A DNA stretch of 64,000 nt, taken from NCBI GenBank assembly GCA_964034945.1, contig OZ035962.1, forward strand, positions 84,465,942-84,529,941, read 5' to 3'. The notes below the pieces were generated by a model. It did no database searches. It saw only the letters and a program-made list of their open reading frames with translations, and was not told the origin of the DNA. Below, in pieces: positions 1 to 10,922 of this stretch (the first letter of the stretch is position 1; each line of letters begins with the position of its first letter). Both the position numbers and the translations under genes were made by a program. Origin of the DNA: Chrysopilus asiliformis (taxonomy: Eukaryota > Arthropoda > Insecta > Diptera > Rhagionidae).

Positions 1-345
1 TTTCGATACGATGCACCGTTTTCGAGAAAATCGCAAAAAGCTAACTAATTTTAAACACAAAGGGGTGGTGGGAGGGGAGGGGAGGGGGGAGGAGTGGCCC
101 GGGTTTTTTCCGTTCAAGAGCTTAGCCCGGCTATTTCCGAGAAACGCAACTGTAAAAAAATTCAAGTCTCTAGCTCAACTCCTTCCAAATTTATGGTGTT
201 CACAGACGGGTAGACGGAAATCAAAAAGTTTTGTCATCCCCAACACCCTGGTGTAGCTCATTTTTGTGAACAACGATTGGTTCGATGCGTTATAAACGGT
301 ATACTAAATCTAGTATACTTCTATAGGATATATCATATAGGGTAT
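1..345 (+). mobile_element. Dispersed repeat family B copy (GTCY type), 5' cut by window
   Basis: The segment shares a core with copies at about 20281-20590 and 56980-57700 (both minus). All contain 'ttcaagtctctagctcaa', then a short run of GACAGACGG-type units, then 'tcatccccaacaccctggt' and 'aacggtatactaaatcta'. Here the GTCY-type tract is only a few units long (around 203-222). The frame over it is not a gene. Fly mini-me elements are known to carry (GTCY)n proto-microsatellites, and the resemblance to them is an inference from layout. Confidence 0.6.
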
Positions 346-2624
346 AAGAAAAAGTATTTTCGACTTATCTTAAAGTATTTTTTCCAGGAATACACGCTGA
401 TAATTTCAACACTTTCCTAGTCTACTCTTTTTAATCAGATTGATTTCCAGATCAAAAGCATTCGGTTTACCAGTTTTTTATGCTTATAATTGATTCCCGG
501 AATATCAACAATCGAAAAATCAACTCTTTTTACAGAAATTGATTAGTGATCGTATATCATATCAAATATTTTCTTTAGAATGGCGCTTGACAGATTTTTG
601 ATATTCGTGTGAAAAAAATAAAGATTTCAAGGTTATGTTTTGGTTTGTTTTACCAGATTTTTTTTTTCAAGCTGAAAAATTGATTTCATTCAATACGTAG
701 GTGACAAATTGAGGTTAAGAATGATTTTATACAATTGCGGTTAGTTGACAATTTGTACTCAATGGTGATTGATTTGTTTCAGCGGCCATGACAGAATAAT
801 TAATATCTGAAATGAAGTTATGATCATATCATAAATAACGTGATAATTGGGGTGCTTTTATAGTAAAACAAATACGTTGTTTAATAAATCTTTTCTTTAA
901 TTAAATTTAGTTGAAGTCAAATTAAAACAATCGAAGATAGATGGGAAATGTTTTTATGGAATAATACTTGATTTTTTTTTTAAATTTAGTGTTTACCAGA
1001 AATCACAAAAATCGACTCTTGTGATCAGTTGACATCATGCTACTTGCAAGTCGATAGTATCTGACAATCAGGACTCAACTAACACAATAGCAACTGCTCT
1101 TTAAAGTAGCATCAAACAAGTTGAAAGTCTTGTACTTTTGCTCTAGTTGCCTGCTATTGTCAACTAGGCTATAGATCAGGCATCATCAGCTCGTGGCTCG
1201 GCTGGCTCATCACACAGATTGGCTTTAACAGCGTAGGCACTATAATCGACCTTTTATTGTGTGCTGTAATGCTTGTGTGTGCTTCGGATCGCAGAAATAA
1301 AACGAATCGTGCTTTGAGTTGGAATCGGGGCATTATTAGCATGACGCATTTCATTTTAAATCAGTTCGTGTCAAGCACTGATATATACTACTAGATCACG
1401 CCATTTGCTATCTCAAATGGACCACTGAAACGTCAAAAAGTTCTAACAAAAAAAAGGGACAAAGCTAGTAATTCTGGGAAATTAAAATTCTGGAAAAAAA
1501 TGCTTATGCAGGTCTCCGACGGAATATTATTCAATCCCTATACCGATTATTCATGTTAATATTCAGAGCTGCCACTGTACATTAATATGCAATTCCCTAA
1601 ACCGTGTATAAGTCTTATGAGTTCGACGTAAAACATATAATTCAAGTGTTATTGAGTTGGTTGAAACGAACGTTTGGCATCACTAAAGTTGTAAGAAAAA
1701 ATGAGACAACCATAGTCACGCTGTCCCATATTTTTGCTATGGAATTGTTCGAGTGCCGCGATCTAGAGTAGGATATCTGTGGTGTCAAGCCATTGCCGTG
1801 GAAGGTTGTGTTTCATCAATGATTACCTAATATAGATAAGAAAGTTCTCCTAAAATATTTGGTTTGAGAGAGGGACAACTAGCGACATGCTGGCGGTTTC
1901 AATTTCTGTGTGAATACTGAGTTATTTATGTGTGCGGCCTCATCTCAAGTGTTCCCACATCTCAGTTGTAATGCGTAATTAGTTCTAATGCGCCTCGAAA
2001 AAACCATAAAAAAATCGCACAATGGCAATACACAAATTTGATTCTCAGCAGTCAGTTAGTTAAAAATCAAAACAAACCACCAATTTCGGTGAAAAATTTA
2101 GTTTTCGTGTTAATTTCGTTGATTTTTAGTGTATTACGCGATTTAAATACTAAAAAAGTGTTATAATTTGCTTGAAAATTTTCGTGAGCTGTCAGGCCGC
2201 TGTCGGAAGCATGATGGTGTTAGTGCAAGGGTTGTGTAAATATAATACAAGTTTTTGACCGCTATAAGGATATGAAAATCTCTCTTGGCTTAGCCCTGAC
2301 TAAACGACAAGTTTCTTGTTTTTTCTTTAACTCCATATGACATGAAGGAAAAAAAGGGAAAGATGGTGTTGCTCGGTGACTTTTTTTTATCGCGCATCTC
2401 TTTTCTCTGCCGTAGGTAAACGGAAACTTCCGTTTACTTCCCATCTATATTAGGTAATCATTGGTTTCATTGAACTGTATTTTTATTTGTAGTGGTTATA
2501 AATTTTGATTGTAAAGGTAGCGACAGTTACTTTGATGGCCCCTGCTATAGATCGTTGTAGATCCTTGTAGATCGTTGTTTGATGGCCTCTGCTATAGATC
2601 GTTGTATAGATCGTGTGTTTGCAC
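346..2624. other. AT-rich stretch without a recognised gene
   Basis: No convincing reading frame or repeat was seen. A TCAGTT initiator-like hexamer at 2052-2057 is followed by a sequence resembling an insect 5' leader, and an ATG at about 2211 opens only 15 codons. This could be a transcription start for the FGF gene downstream, but no TATA box or matching downstream element was found, so it is not called as a promoter. Confidence 0.4.
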
Positions 2625-2864
2625 ACTCACAGAAAAAAATACCACATCTATTTTATAATGGGCAATCGGGACTATAACTAAAATAGTAAATTTCAATTAC
2701 AAAAAAAGTCAATTTAACCACAAAATAGTAAATTTTACTACTAGTAGTTAAATTAATTATAAAAATAGTCGATTTTGATTATTTTTGTAATTGAAATTTA
2801 CAATTTCAGTTATAGTTCCGATTCCCCATTGTAAAATAGTTAGATTTACTATTTTTTCTCAGCG
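2625..2864. mobile_element. MITE with long imperfect inverted repeats
   Basis: The two halves are nearly reverse complements. The left half has 'ctattttataatgggcaatc' and 'atttcaattacaaaaa'; the right half has the complementary copies ('ttgtaattgaaatt', 'gattccccattgtaaaatag'). Outer ends resemble the ACACTGAGAAAA-type termini also seen at 17603-17913. A second copy of the inner part lies at 26618-26784. There is no coding capacity. Confidence 0.75.
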
Positions 2865-3829
2865 TCCTCATCTGTCTTAAACGCCTAGAATCCTTGCTAC
2901 ACCACACTGGGGAAATATTAAATTATATTTTTCCTTGAATCAAAATTAGTTTTAAATCAAACGTTTGTTATGTTAGTCATCAGTTTTGATAAATCTTATC
3001 AATTCTTTTAAAAAATATTTCGCTTGAATAATAATTTCCTAAAATTTCAACCGTTTGTTTTTTGTTAAAATAAATAACATTTTGTGCGATATTTTGACCT
3101 TTTTTTCGAATTTTCCCGTTTGAAGTTTGAGGAGTATTTTCCTAGAAACTAAAAAAATCAAATACCAAATGTCCACAATGGGTTAGTTGTTAACAAATGA
3201 TTTATGATTGCTTTTTTTAATATCTTATGTAGGCAATTGGTAAATAGTTTAAAATCAAATACTGCTCAGCTAAACAACTTGCTTAGTTGGAAATTGATTT
3301 TCGTTAAAAAAATATAGACGTAAAAAAAATTGCAATGCTTTGGTTTTCAATAATTTTATACGTTTTCTAGCGAAAACCTAAATCGCATTTATTGTACTTA
3401 TTTACCCACAGAACTAAACATCGCATTAAAAGTGACATTAGTCAGGCAATAATTGACAAACTCTCTAGAAATCTAAAAAAAACAAGATATTTCTAATAAG
3501 ATTTTTAAATAAAATCATATCTGATATCTGTATAATTTTTAGATACAAAGCGACACTCTGTTTTTGAGAATAGTTGTGGAAACTTCATAATTTGCAGAGG
3601 GAGAGACATTAATTAGTGATCTAATTTAATATTGATGTGTGTCGGGGTTATGTTTTGAAGATAACTCTAATACTATGTTCACACCAACGCAAAATTACGA
3701 AATTTTGAGGATTTGCGTAATTTTGAACGAAATCACGCTCGAAATCACGAGATTTCCAGTACATTAGCGTATTTTCAAAATCACTAAAAGTATGTAATTT
3801 CCACAAAATTACGAACGAAATCAAGTAAA
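2865..3829. other. AT-rich stretch, nothing recognised
   Basis: The sequence is AT-rich with many A and T runs. No reading frame, inverted repeat or known repeat was recognised. Near the right end (around 3670-3740 and again at 4800-4875) the phrases 'aatactatgttcacacc' and 'gtgtgaacatagtat' form an inverted pair flanking the family A copy, so this region may include another TIR element. Confidence 0.35.
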
Positions 3830-4416
3830 AAACATAACAAAAGCTATAATTGCCAATCTGGCAATCATTGGAGACCCGTATGGTGATATTCGTATCAAAA
3901 TTCGAACAGTTATACCAAAATTCCACTTTGAAGTCAAACTTTCCAATAAGATTTTTTTAAATTTATTCCAATCGGATTTTGATGTATGGGAGTTTTATGT
4001 AGAATCATATCCTAAATAACTTTTGTTCTTGGACTTTTTTGATAAGATGCACCGTTTTTGAGATATTCACAAAAAACGATTTCGTTCGTATGGGGGGTAC
4101 CCCCCCTAATGGTCCATTTTTGCCCATTAACGAACTTAGCCTCACATTTTACGAAAAACGAATCTGCGCAAAATTTCAAGTCTCTAGCTCAATCCGTGCG
4201 CCCGCAATCCGCGCCACAGACGGACAGACAGACAGACGGACAGACAGACGGACAGACAGACGGACGGACGGACAGACGGACGGACATGCTAAATTCAACT
4301 TTTTTCATCATTCTAAACACACCGGTGTAATTCATTTTTGTGTGCGATGCCGGGATCTTGGCGTTACAAACGGTAAGGCAAAGTTAATATACCCTTTGGT
4401 TTCACCATACGGGTAT
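3830..4416 (+). mobile_element. Dispersed repeat family A copy
   Basis: One of four copies (others near 33822-34792 plus, 41838-43178 minus, 50273-50868 minus). Within it, 'acccgtatggtg' at 3874-3885 and 'caccatacgggt' at 4403-4414 form a 12-bp inverted pair. The interior carries 'ccgtttttgagatattcaca', 'gtctctagctcaatccgtgc' and a GACAGACGGAC tract at about 4215-4287. Frames over the tract translate to TDRQ/DGRT repeats and are not genes. The class is unresolved: it could be a TIR element or a mini-me-like retroposon. Confidence 0.75.
4217..4287 (+). repeat. (GACA/GACG)n microsatellite in family A
   Basis: Tetranucleotide units GACA and GACG alternate for about 70 bp. A tract sits at the same position in the other family A copies with different lengths, so it belongs to the element. 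Confidence 0.85.
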
Positions 4417-4999
4417 AACAATGGAAACAACCCTGCATCACTTATTCAGCTCTCTTCAGCAGATCAATTTTGACATTTTTGTTGCATTGGAAAAACGGAA
4501 ATATAAGAAAAAGAAGCCGTGTTCCGCACGCGAAGAGGATATGTTAGTAAATCTGTGGGGCAAAAAAAAAATTGACATGTTTATGATGCAGTTAAATATG
4601 AAATGGAAAATAATTGTTTATTTTCATTACAGATAATTTCCATTTTCTTCTAAAGTGTCTAATTCTGTTTGCACATATTTCATCGATGTTTTGAATTATA
4701 TTATTCGTCATATTACTAAAATTCATAGTAATCCTACACAAACTTCCTCGATCCATTTTTGAACCAACGTCGTTGAAATGTCAAACAAAATTACCTTATT
4801 CTCTGTGTGAACACTTTGGTTTAAGTAAATAATTTCGCAAAATTACGTGATTTTGCGTCGGTGTGAACATAGTATAAAAAACTTTTTTAGTTGTATGGCT
4901 CTTTTAATCAAGAGTTCATCTTGATTTTGACTCCAAACGGATCTGTGCGAAAATTTAAGTCTCTATGAATAAATTCTTTCGAGAGTTATCGTGTTGCTA

Positions 5000-6230
5000 C
5001 ACGGTAAAAACTGGAGTCTAATTTTAAGACTTTTTCCTTCTATTTTTTAAACTTTTGAAAGTTTAGTGGAATTTTAAACTATTTTCTCTATTTTTAAAAC
5101 TTTTTGAAAGTTTAGAGTATATTTTAGTCGAAAAGTTTAATATTTAGTGAGTTTCGGTTTATTTTTAAGACTATAGTTTAAAAAGTAAACTTTTTCTTTC
5201 TTAAAAATTTGTTTTAAACCTCTCCGCCTTATTTCTAGACTTTTAATCGAAATATTAGACCTATAAGTTTGAGAACTAAACCTTGTAAGTTTTACTTCAA
5301 TTCGGATAAAATTGAATTAAACTTTTTGTCTAATATTTAGTCTTTTCAGTTTATTTTTCTTTTTCAAATTCATCAGTCGGTCGGTCAATTTTTAGAAAAG
5401 TCGCGAGGCTCGAATTCGACTTTTCGGTCTAAAAACAAAACTTCAAAGTCTACAATTTATTCAGTTTTAGAAAATTGTGACTACTTTTTAATCGTTTCAG
5501 CCTATAATTAAAACTCATTATTCTAAAATTTAGAAAGTAAAGTCTGGAATTGGTTTATTTTAGAAGTCTGAGTATATTTTCTATACATATTAATCTAAAA
5601 TTAAGAATTTAATTCGCGGGCGTGGATGGCTCAGTTAGCTAAGTGCTTGCCTTGTGATCCAAAGAGCAGTGGTTCAAATCCCACTCAGGGCAAAAATAAT
5701 TCGGCTTGAATTTGAATTTGGAAGTTTTCTGCTCATGGACCTAAACACTTCGGCATTAGAGGCAATTTGCTTTAAGCTCCTGGCATAAACATAAAAAAAA
5801 GGTTTGGAATTTAAACTTCGAAGTCTAAATTTGAGTCAGTTTTAGAAAATTGTAACTACTTTTTAGTAATTTCAGTTTGAAATTAAAACTTTTAAGTCTT
5901 AAATTTAGACCGGATAGTCTTATTTACCCGGATAATTCACGAATTTTAGAAGTTTATGACTATTTTTTAACCATTCCAGTCTAAATTTAAGACTCAGACA
6001 TCTTAAACTTAAACCGTAAGGTTTTAATTTGAGAATTTTTAGAAATTTGGAACTAATTTTTAGATTTTTTAGACTAAAATTTAAATTTTAATACCTTAAA
6101 TTTAGACCGGATAATACTATTTAAAAGGAAAATAATTTCAAACTTTTAAAGTTTGATTTTTAGGCTCAAAAAGGTGTTGACCTATATGTAGGAAAAAAAG
6201 TCTTAAAATTAGACTCCAGTTTTTACCGTG
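5000..6230. mobile_element. 1.2-kb TIR element with TA target duplication
   Basis: The left end begins CACGGTAAAAACTGGAGTC and the right end is its reverse complement; the inverted repeat runs about 38 bp with almost no mismatch. A TA dinucleotide flanks each end (4998-4999 and 6231-6232). The interior is AT-rich with many short inverted copies of a 'tctaaatttaagac'-like motif. No transposase frame was seen, so this is a non-autonomous element. TA duplication fits the Tc1/mariner superfamily but the family is not identified. A SINE is nested at 5613-5806. Confidence 0.85.
5613..5806 (+). mobile_element. tRNA-derived SINE, nested
   Basis: The 5' part is tRNA-like: 'tggctcagttagctaag' resembles an A box, and GGTTCAAATCC at 5671-5681 is an exact match to the RNA polymerase III B box. 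The T stem and acceptor stem do not pair properly, so this is not a functional tRNA gene. The 3' end is 'ataaaaaaaagg'. The 8-bp sequence GAATTTAA flanks it at 5605-5612 and 5807-5814. Box, A-rich tail and direct repeats together support a LINE-mobilised SINE. Confidence 0.8.
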
Positions 6231-6232
6231 TA

Positions 6233-6830
6233 GGATAGTAGACACACAAACGGACTAACTGACGAGTGTAGATCAAAGTATTTCGTTATTCTAAACTAGG
6301 TTGGCCACATTAAGTTTTCTACACCGAACCGCGAACCGCATCCCAAAAAATTACGGCAGCAGTTCATAAATATTACCACTCAAATTCAATTTATAAATTT
6401 ACATACTTCCAAATCATAAAAAAAGAATGCCCCGCAGGAGATTTTTTTTTTGAAAAATCTATGGCGGATTCGAAAATTCTGAAAACAAAATGGCTGACGA
6501 TAGACGCCATTTCGTCCGAATCGAACGATCGGAGTATCCAACGTGTGCGGTCTGAAATGAGCGAGTTTCGACAAAGAAATAAAGAATTCGAATGACTAAA
6601 AAGGATCAAATAAAAAAATTAAAAACTTTTTTTTCTTAAAAAAAAAAAAACAAACTTTTTGGTGTATCTTGAAAATTAAAAATAAAACGATTTTCGTAGG
6701 GATTTGGCTTCAACAATAAAAGCTAAAAGTTAAGATTAAAGTGAATACGCAAAAACTCTCAATACTTTCATCTTGCTTTTATATTTACGATAAACCATTA
6801 TTTTTTATTTTTAGTACACTTTAAAAGCTT
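6233..6830. other. Intergenic or intronic AT-rich DNA
   Basis: Two overlapping minus-strand frames of 62 and 72 codons occur around 6386-6609, but neither has coding character. Nothing else was recognised. Confidence 0.35.
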
Positions 6831-7365
6831 GTTACTTTCCTCTGGCATAGAGGGAAAGTATTGTATTAATGGCGGAGACTGACTCGAGAAAGGGGGGCGA
6901 ATAGAAAATTTCTGATCAGTACGAAATCCGTTTCAGGCAAAAATATGAGGATGTCCGGTCCGTGCATCTGTATATTTGTCGGTCTGTCCGCTTCACGTAT
7001 CTTAAATAACTCGAGAACGCGTTGAGCTAGCGACTTAAATTGTTTTGCAACCGAGTTTTACAAAAATCGTAATTTCTATCAACGTGAGCTATAACGGGTA
7101 CCTCCCATTAAAAAATACAGTTGTTTGCAAATTTCTCGACAATGTGGAAAAAATGAATATATCAAAATTTAAAGGACATTCAATTTTCTACATTTTTTGC
7201 TTTAACTGTTTTTACGTATTTCTAACACTTCTTAAGAAATTTGAAAAAAAACAGGTTTTTTTGAAAATTTCTCGAAAATTATGCGCTTTTGAGGAAAAGT
7301 GCAATGGAATTTTAAGAAAATAAAATTTCCTGCGTTATCTTACGTATCGGGTCTTACGGATTCGC

Positions 7366-7561
7366 GGACAATTTATCGTGAACAATTTATCGTAAAACAA
7401 TTTATCGTGAACAATTTATCGTAAAACAATTTATCGTAAGAACAATTTATCGTAAGAACAATTTATCGTAAGAACAATTTATCGTAAGACAATTTATCGT
7501 AAGAACAATTTATCGTAAGACAATTTATCGTAAGAACAATTTATCGTAAGACAATTTATCG
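7366..7561 (+). repeat. Left arm: tandem 15-17-mer array
   Basis: About a dozen copies of (A)CAATTTATCGTAAGA, with outer units reading GTGAA or GTAAA instead of GTAAGA. The inverted counterpart is at 8358-8560. Confidence 0.95.
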
Positions 7562-7638
7562 TAAGGAATATTATTTTTACAAATTCGGGCGCCCGGGCGC
7601 CCGAATTTGTAAAAATAATATTCCTTACGATAAATTGT
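7551..7638. repeat. Perfect 88-bp palindrome, no spacer
   Basis: The centre is CCC|GGG at 7594/7595, within GGGCGCCCGGGCGCCC. Each 44-bp arm reads out through 'gaatttgtaaaaataata' and 'ttccttacgataaattgt'. I checked base pairing outward from the centre to 7551/7638. Beyond that, pairing continues imperfectly with one extra T on the right. Confidence 0.95.
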
Positions 7639-7641
7639 TCT

Positions 7642-7841
<200 letters not shown>

Positions 7842-7856
7842 ACATCATTAATTTAT

Positions 7857-8285
7857 CCCCCCTACCCACCCCAACTCCCCCTCCCCCTCCCCCTCCCCCT
7901 TCCCCCTCCCCCTTCCCCCTTCCCCCTCCCCCTTCCCCCTTCCCCCTTCCCCCTTCCCCCTCCCCTTCCCCTTCCCCTTCCCCTTCCCCTTCCCCTTCCC
8001 CTTCCCCTTCCCCCTTCCCCCTTCCCCCTTCCCCCTTCCCCCTTCCCCCTTCCCCCTTCCCCCTTCCCCCTTCCCCCTTCCCCCTTCCCCCTTCCCCCTT
8101 CCCCCTTCCCCCTTCCCCCTTCCCCCTTCCCCCTTCCCCCTTCCCCCTTCCCCCTTCCCCCTTCCCCCTTCCCCCTTCCCCCTTCCCCCTTCCCCCTTCC
8201 CCCTTCCCCCTTCCCCCTTCCCCTTCCCCTTCCCCTTCCCCCTTCCCCCTTCCCCCTTCCCCCTTCCCCCTTCCCCCTTCCCCCG
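7857..8285 (+). repeat. Pyrimidine tract, (CCCCCTT)n
   Basis: Nearly pure pyrimidine on the plus strand for more than 400 bp, mostly the heptamer CCCCCTT with blocks of CCCCTT hexamers (about 7965-8010 and 8218-8240). Frames of 150 to 275 codons here encode only Gly-Arg-Gly-Lys-Gly-Glu or Pro-Ser-Pro-Phe repeats. Mirror-symmetric homopurine/homopyrimidine DNA of this kind can form triplexes. Confidence 0.95.
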
Positions 8286-8357
8286 CCCCACCCAACCCAT
8301 CACCCACCCAACCCATCATCCACCCGACCCATCTCCCCAACACTTCCCACAATAATC

Positions 8358-8560
8358 TTGTTCTTACGATAAATTGTCTTACGATAAATTGTTCTTACGA
8401 TAAATTGTCTTACGATAAATTGTTCTTACGATAAATTGTCTTACGATAAATTGTTCTTACGATAAATTGTTCTTACGATAAATTGTTCTTACGATAAATT
8501 GTTTTACGATAAATTGTTCACGATAAATTGTCTCACGATAAATTGTTTACGATGAATTGA
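8358..8560 (-). repeat. Right arm: inverted tandem 15-17-mer array
   Basis: Twelve or so copies of TTGTTCTTACGATAAA or TTGTCTTACGATAAA, the reverse complement of the array at 7366-7561. The outermost unit ends GATGAATTGACC. Confidence 0.95.
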
Positions 8561-8760
8561 CCGGCACCCGGTCTTATGTATCTTTGACGGTTCTCGAGAT
8601 ATTTAAAAAAAATATTTTTTCATATATTTTTTCCGAAACTAAATATTGCAGAAAATTTTTTGTTGATCACAAGTGATATTTATTTTTAATGTTCAACAAT
8701 TGGCTCTACGCGTTATAAACGATTACATCTAATTCAGGCTATAAAAATTGGGTTAATTGA

Positions 8761-10177
8761 CTTTCCTTATGACCAAGTGGTATTAAATAACAAAAAAATC
8801 GTTTTTTGCCTCTGACTAATATCGTTAAAATTTCTCACTACATTCTTCGTCATAAATCATTTGTGTGGCTGTCGATATCTATACACAAATATGCTGCTGA
8901 TATCAATATGTTGCCATTTCTTAAAATGCAAATAATCTGAAAACAAAATTAATTGTAAGATCGGTTCATTACCCTCTGATATTATTGTGTTTGTTGTTGT
9001 TACCTACTTAATGTAAACTTTTTTTTTTCATCGCCATTTTTCTCCTACAAACTATCAACTGGCAACTAAACAAGGTACATATTGTGAATTTTCAGTGAAG
9101 TACGTTCCAAATATGAAATCATAAAATCACCACACTAGACCAGCAATTCCGATAAGATTTTATTACTATAGTGTTTGCTGGCCTGTTCTCATATCTAAAT
9201 GTGAGATTATGTTTTGCATTTATGCTGTGAATGTTGAAGTTTCGTAAACACTGAAGGGATCATGATCGCGACAATGATCGTTCATAACTCACGTTTGCTT
9301 CGGTAAATCATCACTGTGACAGCATTAACTCAATGCGAGCATTAAGATATTAATGAAAAAACAAATATTGAGTGCGACAATCGCAAATATGTGACACAGT
9401 CTCCAATCGGGCAGTCGATAGTCAATCTTAATGCGAATTGTATTCAGAGTTCAGCAACATTTGCAATTTTACTATAATGAAGTTTCTTGATTTGCCTGCA
9501 GTCCAATGCCATATGGTGAATTTGGTACATATAAGGATTGTAAAAGATTTGAATTATTATTAATTTTTCTTTTGACAAATCCGTCTGGGACTTTTCAGAC
9601 CTCAAATAGAGTTTTTTTAATGATTTTTCAGCATTTCGACATCCAATGAAGAAACCCCATAACTCACAAGTCCTTGTAGTCGATATACGAAGCCCCTGAA
9701 TAAAAATCGTAATAGTAAGCGAAAAAAATTCATTGTTTGACTTAACTAGCGTACATTTGATTTGATTATACCTTCTGTCGCAATACTTTGATTACACTAG
9801 AGTCACGCCTTTAGTTTTAATGTTGGCTTGTCACATAAGACGGCGAGCGATCATATATGACCCAATCTAGGGTCTCTTATATACAAACACAAGTGTAGGT
9901 GTCCGTTGGGCATTGTTTCAGATCGGCTCCTGATCAGTTAGCGATAGTTTTTGCCAAAGCATTGACATAATGCTTAAAAAAAGCAATTTTTATTCTTAAA
10001 TTAATAAAAAAAAGTCACAATTTAACATACCATTGGCATATTCACGTCTACTTGATTGATTTACCAAGTTTATAGACAAAATTTACACATAGGAACTCAT
10101 TGTATGACAAACTCTTATAAATATTAGTGATCTAAAAAAAACATATTTTACATATTTTTTGTGTATTTTTTTTTCAG
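8761..10177. other. Presumed intron or 5' region of the FGF gene
   Basis: No repeat was recognised. The 5' FGF exon should end in phase 1 and encode the first part of the trefoil; none was identified here. A hydrophobic frame at about 9029-9075 followed by 'aaggtacat' was checked, but it lacks an ATG after the preceding stop. Confidence 0.4.
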
Positions 10178-10302
10178 ATGTGTTAGAAGTAAAAAACACC
10201 CCTTGGATTCCCTCGGAAGCACCAAAACTAAAACTTTACATAAAGTCAAAAGCCACCCAAATGTATTTGTGTTTCAATCGAGACTGGCGTATCGTAGGAA
10301 TG
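10178..10302 (+). CDS. FGF ligand, internal exon (FGF8-like, Pyramus/Thisbe type)
   Basis: The exon follows a pyrimidine-rich acceptor ending in 'ttttcag' and stops at a 'gtaagc' donor. It starts with two bases of a split codon and then encodes 41 residues ending in phase 0. The reading LKLYIKSKATQMYLCFNR is the classic FGF strand pattern, matching the 'VYIKSTETGQYL.M' and 'V.GAETGLYICMNKKGKL' regions of other FGFs, and the exon ends just after the residues where vertebrate FGF exon 2 ends. The product would be a secreted signal for an FGF receptor (Heartless or Breathless type in flies). The N-terminal exon with signal peptide is missing. Family assignment is strong; which orthologue is uncertain. 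Confidence 0.85.
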
Positions 10303-10593
10303 GTAAGCTTTAGTTAAATAGCCTTTAAGTTAATGTCCTGCTTCTGGAATGACAGACTCGTCATTCCAGCAGACAGTTTTTTTTCTCGATGTTTTTGAAA
10401 ATATCTGTTACGAACAGCACATGACTTTCTTATACAAAATCCACGTGCCCACCCAATTTACACTATAATCTAACAAATAGAATAATAGTTCAAAAAAAAC
10501 ATCAATTTTGTTTTCACCAAATTTAAAATATCTCGATAACGGTAAAAGTTATCCATTTACGATAAAAAGGCAAAAGTATATGAACTTTAACGG

Positions 10594-10715
10594 CCAATTT
10601 ATTCACTAGGAGTTAAATCGCCTTAACTCCCTTAACTCACCTTTTACATGGAAAATAACACTAGCTAACTCCCTTAACTCACTAACTCGGCTTAACTCCT
10701 AGTGAATAAATTAGG
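10594..10715. mobile_element. Short inverted-repeat MITE
   Basis: CAATTTATTCACTAGGAGTTAA at the left is matched by its reverse complement at the right end, with 'cttaactcccttaactca' direct copies between. Size about 122 bp and no coding capacity. The target duplication is unclear. Confidence 0.75.
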
Positions 10716-10721
10716 GGTAAA

Positions 10722-10922
10722 TAGAATTAAAACCCGTGTAACCCCAATCTTGACAGGAATTCCGTAAGATCACAGGCGGCTGTCGATTCAACAACTTTTC
10801 AGGTTGATTCCTTCATATAAGACGATAACACCGAAAAGTCGTCGAGTCTACAATGGCCTGTGACCTTCCGGAATTCTGTGCCAAGATTGCCGGTACCCGT
10901 CATATGACGTGCTTTAATTCTA
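10722..10922. mobile_element. 200-bp imperfect hairpin element
   Basis: The ends read TAGAATTAAA and TTTAATTCTA. The inner arms pair over about 70 bp: 'caatcttgacaggaattccg' and 'gatcacaggc' on the left match 'gcctgtgacc' and 'ccggaattctgtgccaagat' on the right, and 'caacaacttttc' pairs with 'gaaaagtcgtcg'. The loop is about 25 nt. It could be a MITE or the source of a long hairpin RNA, because it lies in a transcribed intron. Confidence 0.7.

Larger units (their letters stand above)
3668..4876. mobile_element. Possible TIR element enclosing a family A copy
   Basis: At 3668 the sequence reads 'taatactatgttcacacc' followed by 'aacgcaaaattacgaaattt'. Near 4825-4876 it reads 'cgcaaaattacgtgattttg', then 'cgtcggtgtgaacatagtat'. 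These are inverted matches of about 40 bp with gaps. The interior includes the family A repeat at 3830-4416. The exact ends and any target duplication were not resolved. Confidence 0.45.

Noticed and set aside
4039..4473. A 144-codon frame, and a similar 150-codon frame at 41906-42358
   Set aside because: Both run through family A sequence and its GACAGACGG tract; the same frame with changes recurs in every copy because the repeat is dispersed, not because it is conserved protein.
5616..5692. Functional tRNA gene
   Set aside because: A B box is present, but the T stem and acceptor stem do not pair, and A-rich tail plus direct repeats show a SINE.
7366..7561. CRISPR array, because of regularly spaced short repeats
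   Set aside because: The units are directly abutting with no unique spacers, have an inverted partner array, and the genome is eukaryotic.
9029..9079. Signal-peptide-like frame with a GT donor, considered as the FGF first exon
   Set aside because: The frame has a TAA directly upstream and no ATG, and its donor phase does not suit the exon at 10178.
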